DNA from: Nitrospirales bacterium
GTDB taxonomy: Bacteria; Nitrospirota; Nitrospiria; Nitrospirales; UBA8639
Direction of reading: 5' to 3'
NCBI GenBank assembly: GCA_029261355.1
Contig: JAJDBM010000074.1
Location: 34,366 to 98,365 of the forward strand
Length of the DNA: 64,000 bases
This document shows, piece after piece, positions 54,838 to 64,000 of the stretch (its first letter is position 1; each line of letters starts with the position of its first letter). Under the pieces are notes generated by a model, which was given only the letters and a program-made list of their open reading frames with translations, searched no databases and was not told where the DNA came from. A program made the position numbers and the translations under genes.

Positions 54838-57582
54838 ATGCCCTGGCGTGCGACCCCTCTCCTTTCCTGGTTTCTCACCAAATGGAAGGGAAGCCTTCGC
54901 CTTCGCCATACACTTGTTCTTTCTGGACTCATTCTTCTCCTCATGGGGCTCATCTCCACCGTGATGATTTCAGTGCAACAATCAACCCTTCAAGAAAGCA
55001 TGGAAGCCAAGGGGTTGGCCTTTACGCAAGCGTTTGCCTTAGGTGGATGGGCGGCCGTCCAAGGGAATTTATTCCGCATACAGGAGGCCTTAGTTGACTA
55101 CTCACAAGATTCTGACATTCGAGGGATTGAGGTCATTGATCATGGCAACATGATTATCGCGGCCAAAAACCCCAAACGAATCGGGTTGCTTCTCAAGGAT
55201 CGACCTTGGCTAAACATGAAGCTGAAGAAACAGGAAGTCGTTCTCTATGATGAGGGGCCCTCTGGGGAACCGTTGCTGATCATCGTCGCGCCCCTTATCG
55301 GAAAAGGGAAAATTGAAGCCTGGATTCGGGTCATATTTTCCTTGGACGAACTTCGTAGTCGAGAAACCCGATTGGTCTTGCGGATGACGATCCTCACGCT
55401 CATTCTCATAGCAGCTGGAATTTTTGGTGTGCAATGGGCACAGACTCAAGTATCTGGACTTCTTCAGAAAGTCAGCAACCATCTTCAAGAGGTCCTGGCC
55501 AAACTGAAAGTCGCCGGTGGGGCTCTCATGATAGAAGAATCAAAGGGCGCTGCACTCCGCACACGGGAAAATTTGAGTGGGGGAGACATTGAATATTTAG
55601 GGGAGACGGTGACCGAAACGGTTAACCTTCTCAATGCCCAATCAGAAGCCTTGCGCGAATCGACATTGTTACTTGAACAGAAAGTCATGGATCGAACGGC
55701 GGATCTTAGTGAATCGAAACGTACCTTAGAAAATGAGATATCTGAACGACGTTTGGCTCAAGAGACAGTCGAAAAAATTGGCCGTCAGAACCAATTGATC
55801 CTCAACTCCGCGGGTGAAGGGATTTATGGCTTAGACCCGGATGGCCATGTCACGTTTATAAACCCAGCAGGCGCCAAATCCCTTGGATATCAAGTTGAAG
55901 AGCTTCTCGGGCAATCGATGCTTGAAACGGCTCACCATAGGAAACCTGATGGATCGCCCACGATTCAAGATGAATGTGGAATTTATTCGGTATTGAAAGA
56001 TGGAGCGGTGCATCAGATCAATACAGAAGTCATGTGGAGGAAAGATGGCACGAGTTTCCCTGTAGATTTCACCAGCACTCCGATTTGGGAGCAGGAACAG
56101 CTCGCTGGCACGGTGGTGACGTTCCGTGACATTACGGAACGCAAGCGTGACGAGGAAGCGATGAAGCACGCCAAAGAAATCGCTGAAACTGCCAACCGTG
56201 CAAAGAGCGACTTTCTGGCTAGCATGAGCCATGAATTGCGGACCCCCTTGAATGGTATTTTAGGGTATGCCCAAATTCTGAAACGCGATCCCAGTTTGGC
56301 TGACAAACAAAAGGCTGGAGTGGAAGTCATTCAACGTTCGGGCGATCATCTCTTGACCCTCATTAATGATATTTTGGATTTAGCGAAGATCGAGGCCAAA
56401 AAACTCGAACTTCAATTGACCGAATTTCACCTATCAGATTTTCTTCAGCAAATTGCTAATCTCATTCGAGTTCGGGCTGATCAGGCTGCACTCTCGTTTG
56501 AGTATGAACCGGTATCCGAAATCCCTATGGGTGTTCGCGGGGATGAAAAACGATTGCGACAGATCCTCCTCAATCTTTTAGGCAATGCGGTGAAGTTTAC
56601 GGAAAAGGGTGGAGTCGTCCTCAAAGTCGGATATGATGAGTCATCCAAGAATTCCAGGCTATTGCGATTCCAGGTAGAGGATACCGGAAGAGGCATTCCT
56701 GAAGACGAACTCAGGGAAATCTTCCAGCCGTTCCAGCAAGTCGGCAACGTGGGTCGCTCTGTTGAGGGGACGGGGCTGGGCCTGTCAATCACCAAGCAAT
56801 TGGTTGCATTGATGGGGGGAGAACTGGGTGTCAGCAGCGTACTCGGGCAAGGAAGTACCTTTTGGTTCACAGTCGATCTTCCAGCTGTTGACACAGCACA
56901 GGTCGCTGACTGTCCAATTCAATCAACGATTACGGGATATAAGGGCGAGCGCAAACAGATCCTCATCGTGGATGACAAAGAAGCGAACCGAGGGATCATT
57001 GTCCATTTACTGGAACCTCTGGGTTTTGAGGTTCGAGAGGCCGTTAATGGAGAAGACTGTCTGAGCAAAGCTACCGCTCATCCACCTGATCTTATCATTA
57101 TGGACCTATTGATGCCCGTGATGGATGGCATTGAAGCGACCCGACGGATTCGTCAAATGCCAGACTTAAAGGATGTGATGATCCTGGCGTCATCTGCTAG
57201 CGTGTTCGAATTCACCCAGAAAGATAGTCTCGCTGCCGGATGCAATGACTTTTTGACGAAACCTGTACGAGCCGACCAATTGTTTGAACAACTAGGCTCA
57301 CATCTTTCACTGGAGTGGGAGGATGATTCAGAATCCTCGCAAGAAAATATGGTGGTACCTGGCGGTAACAATTTGGTCCCCCCACCTGCAGAAGAAATAC
57401 AGGCGCTTGTTGACCTGGCAGGAAAGGGCAAAATTAACGGTATTCACCAACACATTGCGCAGATCCAAGAAATGGGTGATGAGTATCGAGCTTTTGCCGC
57501 TGAATTGGATCGATTGGCCGACAGTTTTGATATGGACCGATTAACCGAATTTCTCAATCCCTATCTCGAAAAAAAGGAATGA
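54838..57582 (+). CDS. Hybrid sensor histidine kinase
   Basis: A 914-residue membrane kinase: two TM helices (about 25-45 and 182-200) flanking a periplasmic sensor, a cytoplasmic coiled coil, a PAS domain (about 315-435), HisKA with phospho-His465 (SMSHELRTPLNGILGYAQIL), HATPase (LLNLLGNAVKFTEKGG, GTGLGLSITKQLVALMGG) and a receiver domain (PDLIIMDLLMPVMDGIEATR). A helical C-terminal segment of about 80 residues could be a degenerate HPt. GGAGG lies 7 bases before the ATG. Its stop overlaps the cyclase gene. Confidence 0.93.
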   Translation: MPWRATPLLSWFLTKWKGSLRLRHTLVLSGLILLLMGLISTVMISVQQSTLQESMEAKGLAFTQAFALGGWAAVQGNLFRIQEALVDYSQDSDIRGIEVIDHGNMIIAAKNPKRIGLLLKDRPWLNMKLKKQEVVLYDEGPSGEPLLIIVAPLIGKGKIEAWIRVIFSLDELRSRETRLVLRMTILTLILIAAGIFGVQWAQTQVSGLLQKVSNHLQEVLAKLKVAGGALMIEESKGAALRTRENLSGGDIEYLGETVTETVNLLNAQSEALRESTLLLEQKVMDRTADLSESKRTLENEISERRLAQETVEKIGRQNQLILNSAGEGIYGLDPDGHVTFINPAGAKSLGYQVEELLGQSMLETAHHRKPDGSPTIQDECGIYSVLKDGAVHQINTEVMWRKDGTSFPVDFTSTPIWEQEQLAGTVVTFRDITERKRDEEAMKHAKEIAETANRAKSDFLASMSHELRTPLNGILGYAQILKRDPSLADKQKAGVEVIQRSGDHLLTLINDILDLAKIEAKKLELQLTEFHLSDFLQQIANLIRVRADQAALSFEYEPVSEIPMGVRGDEKRLRQILLNLLGNAVKFTEKGGVVLKVGYDESSKNSRLLRFQVEDTGRGIPEDELREIFQPFQQVGNVGRSVEGTGLGLSITKQLVALMGGELGVSSVLGQGSTFWFTVDLPAVDTAQVADCPIQSTITGYKGERKQILIVDDKEANRGIIVHLLEPLGFEVREAVNGEDCLSKATAHPPDLIIMDLLMPVMDGIEATRRIRQMPDLKDVMILASSASVFEFTQKDSLAAGCNDFLTKPVRADQLFEQLGSHLSLEWEDDSESSQENMVVPGGNNLVPPPAEEIQALVDLAGKGKINGIHQHIAQIQEMGDEYRAFAAELDRLADSFDMDRLTEFLNPYLEKKE

Positions 57583-58628
57583 ATATGAATCCAGCGGACC
57601 CGCCTTCGATCTTACTTGTTGATGATACGCCGACCAATTTAAAGATTCTGGTCGAGTATTTTTCTGATGGTGGATATGATATTTCCGTGGCGACGAGTGG
57701 GGAAGCGGCCCTCAAACAAATCGAAGCCAATCTTCCAGACTTGATTTTGCTGGATGTCATGATGCCGGGGATCGACGGCTTCGAGACCTGTCGCCGGATT
57801 AAAGCTAATCCCGTCACCAAAGATGTGCCCGTTATCTTCATGACTGCCCTGACAGAAACGTCGGACAAAGTGAAAGGCTTTGAAGCCGGCGCTGTCGATT
57901 ACGTCACCAAACCCCTGCACCAAGAAGAGGTGCGAGCACGTGTCAACACACATTTAACCCTCCGCCGGATGCATCAAGAATTGGAGGAAAAAGAGAAACA
58001 GACAGAGGGTTTGCTGTTAAACGTTCTCCCCAAATGTATTGCCGATAAGTTGAGAAATAACATCACGACAGTGGCTGAGCATTATCCAGAGATTTCTGTG
58101 TTGTTCGCGGACATTGTCAATTTCACGGAACTCTGTGCCAACAAAGATCCGGACATGATTGTTGGTATTCTCCACGAACTCTTTTCGGCCTTTGATGAAC
58201 TTGTAGAGAAACATGGGCTGGAAAAAATCAAAACCATTGGTGATGCGTATATGGCCATCGTCGGGGCTCCGACCCCGCGACCCAACCATGCCGAAGCCAT
58301 TGCGGAATTGGCACTCGGGATTCAACAGGTGATGATAGACTTCAATCAAAAGAATCAAACGGACTTGGCAATTCGCATTGGCATCAACTCGGGCCCTGTT
58401 GTGGCTGGAGTGATCGGCACAAAGAAGTTTAGCTTTGACCTGTGGGGGGAAACGGTCAATATCGCCAGCCGAATGGAATCGTTGAGTGCCCCCAATCAAA
58501 TCCAAGTGACCGAAAAAACGTATGGGCTGTTAAGAGGACAATATTCGTTTGAAGAGCGAGGTGAAGTGGAAGTGAAAGGAACGGGGATGGCCAAAGTATA
58601 TTTACTGAAGGGGCCCATCTCAAGATAG
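57579..58628 (+). CDS. Response regulator fused to class III nucleotide cyclase
   Basis: A 349-residue cytoplasmic protein. The receiver domain (SILLVDDTPTNLKILVEYFS, LPDLILLDVMMPGIDGFETC) is joined through a coiled linker to a class III cyclase (VLFADIVNFTELC; IKTIGDAYMAIVGAP; GINSGPVVAGVIG; WGETVNIASRME) with both catalytic aspartates. ATGA overlap with the kinase implies that this is its output, turning a periplasmic signal into cAMP or cGMP. ATG at 57585 is an alternative start. Confidence 0.92.
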   Translation: MNMNPADPPSILLVDDTPTNLKILVEYFSDGGYDISVATSGEAALKQIEANLPDLILLDVMMPGIDGFETCRRIKANPVTKDVPVIFMTALTETSDKVKGFEAGAVDYVTKPLHQEEVRARVNTHLTLRRMHQELEEKEKQTEGLLLNVLPKCIADKLRNNITTVAEHYPEISVLFADIVNFTELCANKDPDMIVGILHELFSAFDELVEKHGLEKIKTIGDAYMAIVGAPTPRPNHAEAIAELALGIQQVMIDFNQKNQTDLAIRIGINSGPVVAGVIGTKKFSFDLWGETVNIASRMESLSAPNQIQVTEKTYGLLRGQYSFEERGEVEVKGTGMAKVYLLKGPISR

Positions 58629-59468
58629 CATTCAGACTTCAATCTTGTCCCGTCTATTCATCCGCTAGAAATTATTGAATGTGCTGCCTACTCTTAGACC
58701 GGTACCTGTTGAATGGCTAATTCCCGCTTCCCAGCATGCTCTTTTAGCTGGCTTGATCTTCTCTGAAACTCTCCGTACTCTCACGAACCATGAAGGATGT
58801 ATTCATGGTTTTCTCCCATCCAGTCTTTCTCAGTTCCGGCAATAGGGTTACCTATTCGCAGTCTCTGAAAGTAGGCGCACGACTATTCTATCGTTCCTGG
58901 TGTCGTTGGATACTATCTTCTTTCTCTTGCTGCCGTGACCGAACTGACTTCTCACTAGTTTTCCTTGGATTCGGTGTTGTCGCTTAGCCGGAGCCGCATC
59001 AGCCACCCATTCAAAGGCAGGTGGGGAGTCGATGCTTGGAAAGCCTGGAGAAGATATACGTTCAGACATGCCGCCAACCAATTATCATGCATTCAAAATC
59101 TCACATGAAATATGGCTATTCTTTACCCATCGACACCATCTGAAAAGGTTTTGGACTGGAAGCGTATGGGAGCACTGCTCATATCTTCGACTCAACCTCC
59201 CCTATTGCGCCCTGGGTGCTGTTTATCCCGGTTGACGTCGGAAATGGCCATGTGGTCACCTTCCCTTCTTGTCTTAATAGGTACCCTCTTAATGGTATCT
59301 CGCGCAAAAGTCCCTTGTTCTTGCCGAGGAGCGAGAAAGCATAAAAGTAAAAGGATGACAAAATCATATGCGGTATAAGATCTCAAGCAATGATTTTCCA
59401 GTGTGGGAAAACTCAAATATGTTGATGAAAAAAGAAATGGGAGCAAACCTAGTTTTAATGTCGTTGAT
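58629..59468. other. Gene-poor intergenic region
   Basis: No reading frame here resembles a known family, and no RNA gene is recognised. It may contain decayed sequence. Confidence 0.4.
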
Positions 59469-59514
59469 GACACACGTGAGTTGACCACGAACCAACGGTC
59501 AGCTCATGTGTGTC
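59469..59514. repeat. Long inverted repeat
   Basis: GACACACGTGAGTTGACC (59469-59486) pairs with GGTCAGCTCATGTGTGTC (59497-59514) over all 18 positions, two being G-U, with a 10-base loop. No T-run follows, so it is a poor intrinsic terminator. It could be a small RNA hairpin, a REP unit or a protein-binding site. Confidence 0.7.
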
Positions 59515-59721
59515 GTCGTCTCTCTTCTAGAGACGTCCATCGATACCAGGATATGTCAGGGTGCTAACAGTGGACTGTTGCAAATAGTCTTTTTTTACAT
59601 CCTAATAATTGGAATTTCCCATTCTTGCCAAAATGAGACTTGTCATTTTGTTTGAGTTGTTCGAGTCTCTATGGGGGTGAGACAATCTGTCATATTTTGG
59701 CAATGTGATTGGCGATAGCAC

Positions 59722-60615
59722 CTAATGTTCCACCTTCGGAGATGGGGGTTCTAATAATTGTGCAATGAGCGCTTTGAGGGCCTCCGGTGGGGCTGCGCCA
59801 CTCGGCATTCTCACTTCGCCGGTTTGATTATTCCTGATAATACTGCCTGGTGTTCCCGTGATTCCAATTCGTTTGCCTTCAGCGAGGTCTGCGTTCACTC
59901 GCTCTGTTTGTTGACCGCTATCCAAACATTCTTGAAAGGCTGGTCCCTCTAATCCTAGTTCCACAGCCAAAGGGACAAGCTGATTCATTGGAAAACCCTT
60001 GCCACCTGACGTGGTGCGAGTATAGATTGCATCTGTATATTTCCAGAAGGTCGTATTGTCTCCCAAGGCTGCGGCACATTCGGACGCTTCCGCTTCCTTT
60101 TGCGCATTGGGGTTGTGAAAGGGGAGGGGATAGTGCCGGTAGACCCAATTTACTTTCCCGTCAGATTCCTCGATCACCTTCTTGACGGTGGCATGAAAGC
60201 GCTTGCAATAGGGACATTCGAAATCTGAGTATTCGATTAACGAGATCACTGCGTTGGGATTTCCTGTGACATGATCTCGCGTGGGAGAGATGGGTTGGAC
60301 GTTTTTCGCCATCTCCTGCAATTTCTGGGTTTGATCGGCTCTGGCTTTCTGACGAGCGACTTCTTGTTTTTTAATAAATTGCGCAATCCCTAACTCGATT
60401 TCCTGGGCAAGCCATTCTCCCTCGCGGATCTCTTTCATCACCGCCTCAGTGATTTTTTGTGTCAGACGCTCCTCGTCCAAGGTGGTCGCATTGCTTGGGT
60501 CAGGAGATTCCTGTGCGAATACCGGAACCAGGGTGGGGCTGATGGTGAGGAGAAGCACCAGCATGCCCATCCCTACGGCCAGAGAATGTTGCGATCCCTT
60601 CAATGCGGACTTCAT
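59722..60615 (-). CDS. Periplasmic DsbA-family protein
   Basis: A 297-residue protein with a signal peptide (AVGMGMLVLLLTISPTLVPV), a helical or coiled linker rich in Lys/Gln/Ala, and a DsbA-type domain with DFECPYCKRFH and the cis-Pro loop GITGTPGSIIRN. It is a paralogue in layout of the gene at 31749. It likely forms or isomerises disulfides in secreted proteins. ATG at 60615 is preferred, with AAGGG about 12 bases upstream; ATG at 60627 sits directly on that site. Confidence 0.87.
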   Translation of the reverse strand: MKSALKGSQHSLAVGMGMLVLLLTISPTLVPVFAQESPDPSNATTLDEERLTQKITEAVMKEIREGEWLAQEIELGIAQFIKKQEVARQKARADQTQKLQEMAKNVQPISPTRDHVTGNPNAVISLIEYSDFECPYCKRFHATVKKVIEESDGKVNWVYRHYPLPFHNPNAQKEAEASECAAALGDNTTFWKYTDAIYTRTTSGGKGFPMNQLVPLAVELGLEGPAFQECLDSGQQTERVNADLAEGKRIGITGTPGSIIRNNQTGEVRMPSGAAPPEALKALIAQLLEPPSPKVEH

Positions 60616-60627
60616 AGGTATGTGCAT

Positions 60628-61825
60628 CCCTTCTTGTGATCTCGAGTGTCAAGACAGATCTTGACGATTGTTGTTATGAATAATGATGCCATGTCACCGC
60701 CAATAAATTCGCTCGCTACCATATCACAAGACTCATAAGAGTGTTAGGTCATACGAAGGGGATGGGAATTGGTGCAAAGAGCTATGCCTGGGAGAAAACT
60801 CCCTCGACATTCATTGCAGGCCGAAGCAGCTCGTAACGTCATCCAGGGATTTTCGGACGCATGTCGACTCTGGTTTTTGAGCCGTCGCATCCGTTTTTCT
60901 TTTCGTAGATGGAAAATGGGGTCAGGTTGTTTTCTTTATGATATAGATTCTGGAAAAGAAATGGGGGGACAGTTCGCAAGGTTTAGTCTATTCATCCCGC
61001 TAGAGGATTTCGATGCCCCAACCCGTCTCGTCGAACAGGATCATGCGAATGATCAGGTGAGGCATCCTGGACGGCGGCGCCAACAGGTCCTACTCTCGCT
61101 ATTGGGGTCATTGCTTGATTTGATATTTTGGCCCCTCGACTTCTTTTTCTATGGCATACCCATGACACTTTGAGTATGTAGGGGCCCTCTATCATGTAAC
61201 GGCCCGGTGGAACGCCCGGCAGGGAAGAGGAGAGGGGGGCACCTTTCTTGGACATCGTCTACGCAACCACTCAGAGCATGCTTACTTCTTGACGAATCAT
61301 ACAGGCGCCCTAGAGTCGTGATAGGGTTAAATACTGCATGTCCTCTTCTTGTGGCTTGATCCAAAAGTTTGAGAATTTTTTATCCCGTTCAATACGCACA
61401 TATGGGGTGGTTCGTTATAGTCTCCAGTGTAAAAGAAGGTCCGATACGGACCGATTCGTAAAATGAGTGGCATGGTCTTAGATGTTGAGAATGTTTTGAG
61501 GGGTGCGATCCAGTTCGGCTAGTTCAATCCTTGTGAGAACGGAAGATTTTTCCCTCTCGGATCTCACATATTCAACGTACCCTTGTGACGGGTGAGTTGA
61601 GTCACCAGCAAGTCCGGGCACAGCGATTATGTCAAGTCACGCAATGACCCTCTTGAGTAAGTCGTTTTCGTATACCCTTAAGAGAGAGCGGAGTACTCTG
61701 CAAAAACCAGATACAACGAGATTTGATTTAATTCTTAGATTGTTCACTGTCAGATATTCTGAATGGGTTATCAGTACATGCCCACATTGTTTTTTGGGGA
61801 AATTTTCATTGCCTTGAAAGAGCGA
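60628..61825. other. 1.2-kb gene-poor region with REP-like ends
   Basis: No convincing gene. AAAATGGGGTCAGGTT at about 60917 and ATTGGGGTCATTGCTTGAT at about 61103 resemble the transposase-associated end at 31378, suggesting decayed REP/Y1 transposon copies. Open frames across them (for example 60769-61173) have no recognisable domain. Confidence 0.4.
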
Positions 61826-62725
61826 CTAAAAAAACAATTGATCTTCCAATGTTCTACCCTTAATGATATGTCTGTATGTTTGATTGTTGTCGGCAAGAAA
61901 CTTCAATAATTGCTGGTCAAAATAGGGATGTGTTGATTCGTCGTACCGTATGGCAAACGCACCTTGTTGTTTTTTTTCTATATCAGTCACGCCAGGCAAG
62001 TTTCGCAAATCTTCTACAATTTTACTGGTGTTAGATTGTTCTAACTTTATGGTTAGGTACCCTTTCTCGCGCACAGCGGACAAATCAACCTGATCCTTCA
62101 GTTGACCGTGATCAAGGTGGATGACGGTCGTACAAAACTTTTCCAGTTCATCGAGGTTATGCGAACTGACAATAAAAGTGGTATCCCGCGAACTGGAAAC
62201 AATTAAATCTCGAATACTTTTTACGTTGACAGGATCGAGACCAGCAGTGGGTTCATCTAATAAGACTACTTCAGGGTTCCCTAATAGCGACTGTGCAATA
62301 GCGACCCGCTTACGCATGCCATGGCTTAATTCTGCGGGCGCTTGATTCTTTGCAGCAGACAAATCAACTAGCTCAAGCACACGGTCCACATCTTTAGTCG
62401 CTTGCACACGTCCCATTTTCTGTAATGCCGCAAACAAGCGCAATTGTCGACCAACGCTAAGACGTGGGTCAAGCTGTGCATCTTGTGGTAACGCACTGAG
62501 GCGACCATGCAGTGCCGCGCTTCCAGGTGGGTGACCTAACACGCTCGCACTGCCATGACTGGCACGAACATATCCGCACAAAACATTCATCAAGGTTGTT
62601 TTTCCTGCACCGTTTGGACCGATTAACGCTATTGGTTCTCCAGCTTCAAGCGATAAGCTCACGTTATCCAATGCCGTTTTGTCGGAGTAGCACTTACTGA
62701 GATTCGTACAGTTGATCATATTCAT
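61826..62725 (-). CDS. ABC-2 type transporter ATP-binding protein
   Basis: A 299-residue ABC ATPase with Walker A GPNGAGKTTLMN, signature ELSHGMRKRVAIAQSLLG (SHGMR in place of SGGQ), Walker B VVLLDEPTAGLDP and switch SSHNLDEL. A C-terminal 70-residue extension is typical of the NosF/CcmA/DrrA group. It pairs with the permease upstream (4-base overlap at 62722-62725). Substrate unknown. Confidence 0.9.
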   Translation of the reverse strand: MNMINCTNLSKCYSDKTALDNVSLSLEAGEPIALIGPNGAGKTTLMNVLCGYVRASHGSASVLGHPPGSAALHGRLSALPQDAQLDPRLSVGRQLRLFAALQKMGRVQATKDVDRVLELVDLSAAKNQAPAELSHGMRKRVAIAQSLLGNPEVVLLDEPTAGLDPVNVKSIRDLIVSSSRDTTFIVSSHNLDELEKFCTTVIHLDHGQLKDQVDLSAVREKGYLTIKLEQSNTSKIVEDLRNLPGVTDIEKKQQGAFAIRYDESTHPYFDQQLLKFLADNNQTYRHIIKGRTLEDQLFF

Positions 62726-63516
62726 AAGTCACCGCGCTGCATAAGCCACCGACCGACAAGGAGTAATATTGATGCTTGCATCAAAGGAATGTATGCGAGT
62801 GACAAAGTATCCCATCCTTCTTTCTGAAGCAGAGACGAGAGTTGTGACCCAGGCAATATCCACTCAAGAAAAGTTAACTGGGGAAATTGTGGCGCAAGCC
62901 AAGCAATGAAAATAAAACACACGATCCATAAAATCGTTGCGTATACCGTCGCTTGTCTAGCTGACTTTGCTAAAACTGACACTAAAGCCATTAACGCTGT
63001 GTAGGGCAATAACACCACGAATAGATTTGTGCTTACCAAAGCTGAGAGAGAGAGCGAAGAGGTGAATACATCCGCATCCCGCCAAATGGCCAAACCAATA
63101 ACTGTCGTAATTGTCGCGATAATAAGCAGACTCTGAATAACCATCTGTCCAATAAATCGCCCAAAGAAAATTTCATCGCGCGTTGCACGTAAATTAATTA
63201 AACGTAACGTGCCACGGCTTCGATCAGAAGCAGTTTGATCGGCTGTTAATATAATGCTGAAAAAAGGGAATAGGTACAGTGCCAGGATCCAAAAAATCGT
63301 GATTTCCGGGACTGGCCATGCAAGGAGATTTTGCACGCCACGATTTCCTGTTAACCCGCCTATCGACAGTGACAACTTTTCATCAAGCAAGTACCCCGAC
63401 GCGTTATAAACCAGATAACGCAGCAATATTGACCATATTAAACAAAAGGCTATCAGCGATAACCAGCCACGCATGGTTAAAAAAAGCCGCACGAGTTCAA
63501 ATCGTGCGATTGTCAT
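62722..63516 (-). CDS. ABC-2 type transporter permease
   Basis: A permease of about 264 residues with six predicted TM helices, similar in layout to NosY-type ABC-2 permeases (TADQTASDRSRGTLRLINLR is the typical cytoplasmic loop after TM2). ATG at 63516 begins MTIARFELVRLF; TTG at 63528, with AGGGAG about 8 bases upstream, may be the true start. The frame to 63600 is rejected as unlike the family. Confidence 0.82.
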   Translation of the reverse strand: MTIARFELVRLFLTMRGWLSLIAFCLIWSILLRYLVYNASGYLLDEKLSLSIGGLTGNRGVQNLLAWPVPEITIFWILALYLFPFFSIILTADQTASDRSRGTLRLINLRATRDEIFFGRFIGQMVIQSLLIIATITTVIGLAIWRDADVFTSSLSLSALVSTNLFVVLLPYTALMALVSVLAKSARQATVYATILWIVCFIFIAWLAPQFPQLTFLEWILPGSQLSSLLQKEGWDTLSLAYIPLMQASILLLVGRWLMQRGDL

Positions 63517-63931
63517 GAAATTGGTCAAGAGGATATTCTCCCTAAAGTTTTGGTGATACAAACTGTGCTCACAGCATACTATGCGAGGACCTGTTAACAC
63601 TAATGAGATTGCGACAATGATATGGGGTTGTTTGAAAAATTCATCCTTCTTGGCAACGTGATTCGTGACGTTGGTCTTTTTTTTGCGACTATAAAAAAGA
63701 TGTCACGACGTTTCCGGTCTCAGTCCTCTTGTGTGAGAACGCGGATTCATATAATCCGACAATAGAATAGGGTCAAGTCTAGTTTTAATCAGTGTTGTCG
63801 ACCTCTCTACCAGAAGATTGCCCTACATCTTTGTCCTTGTACGATCAGTAGGGAAATCAATGTGTAAGCTTCCCCAAAATCTGGACAGACCAAAAGTAGA
63901 GCTTTCTGGCAGAATGCCCCAGGAGGTTCTT
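63517..63931. other. Intergenic region with IS left end
   Basis: No gene. TAGGGTCAAGTC near 63768 is another weak REP-like end. TGTAAGCTTCCCCAAAATC near 63861 is the likely left terminal repeat of the IS3-family element beginning here. Confidence 0.4.
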
Positions 63932-64000
63932 ATGAAAACGAGTCGATTCAGTGAAACGCAAATTATTACGATCTTGAAACAAGCTGAGGCGGGGCTCAAA
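63932..64000 (+). CDS. IS3-family transposase OrfA, cut by window edge
   Basis: Twenty-three residues are visible (MKTSRFSETQIITILKQAEA...), the standard start of the helix-turn-helix OrfA protein of IS3-family elements. AGGAGG lies 5 bases upstream. The gene continues beyond the window, so intactness cannot be judged. Confidence 0.75.
   Translation, partial: MKTSRFSETQIITILKQAEAGLK

Noticed and set aside
60769..61173. A 134-codon plus-strand frame
   Set aside because: No domain, no signal, and it spans REP-like ends; likely chance.
1..64000. CRISPR arrays, tRNA or rRNA genes
   Set aside because: No regularly spaced direct repeats and no tRNA-like or rRNA-like segments were recognised on either strand.

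Overview
The window reads as chromosomal DNA of moderate GC content from a Gram-negative bacterium. A NarK-type nitrate/nitrite transporter, many c-type and DsbA-like periplasmic proteins, class III nucleotide cyclases, a PEP-CTERM/HAF protein and a full type II secretion operon fit a Nitrospira-like member of the Nitrospirota. That placement is inference; no rRNA or other phylogenetic marker is present.

Layout. 0.3-15.4 kb (+ strand) is housekeeping: narK-like, ribBA, ribH, nusB, purB, purC, purS, purQ, a DUF433 gene, purL and purF, then a thioredoxin-like protein, a degenerate metallo-beta-lactamase-fold protein, a TPR protein and a methyltransferase. 15.5-18.8 kb (- strand) encodes a large repetitive OmpA-type lipoprotein and a FecR-domain protein. 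19.2-26.9 kb is the most unusual region. A GAF/AAA+/Fis sigma54-type activator lies divergent to three paralogous secreted proteins built from a roughly 36-residue repeat. Each of the two transcription units carries the same 20-bp inverted repeat about 142 bp upstream of the same GG-N10-GC sigma54-type promoter, so the activator and its likely targets form a self-contained, segmentally duplicated regulon.

27.5-38.7 kb is accessory: a CHASE2 adenylate/guanylate cyclase, an AbrB/PIN toxin-antitoxin pair, a decayed lectin-like gene cut by a REP-transposase remnant, a DsbA-like protein, an 827-residue secreted Cys-rich/PAN/beta-trefoil protein, a truncated phosphodiesterase paralogue and a HAF-repeat PEP-CTERM protein. 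37.9-52.2 kb (- strand) is a type II secretion operon (gspE, F, H, I, G, J, K, L, M, C, D) without a prepilin peptidase. It has two striking fusions: GspE carries two N-terminal cyclic-nucleotide-binding domains, and GspM/PilO is fused to an NMT1/SsuA-type solute-binding domain. The operon ends with a class II cyclic-nucleotide phosphodiesterase-like gene, so a nucleotide-gated secretion system is a plausible reading.

53.1-58.6 kb (+ strand) holds a dihaem cytochrome, a cupredoxin-like protein, a hybrid histidine kinase and a response-regulator/cyclase fusion. 58.6-64 kb has long gene-poor stretches, a second DsbA-like gene, an ABC-2 exporter pair and the start of an IS3-family element at the window edge.
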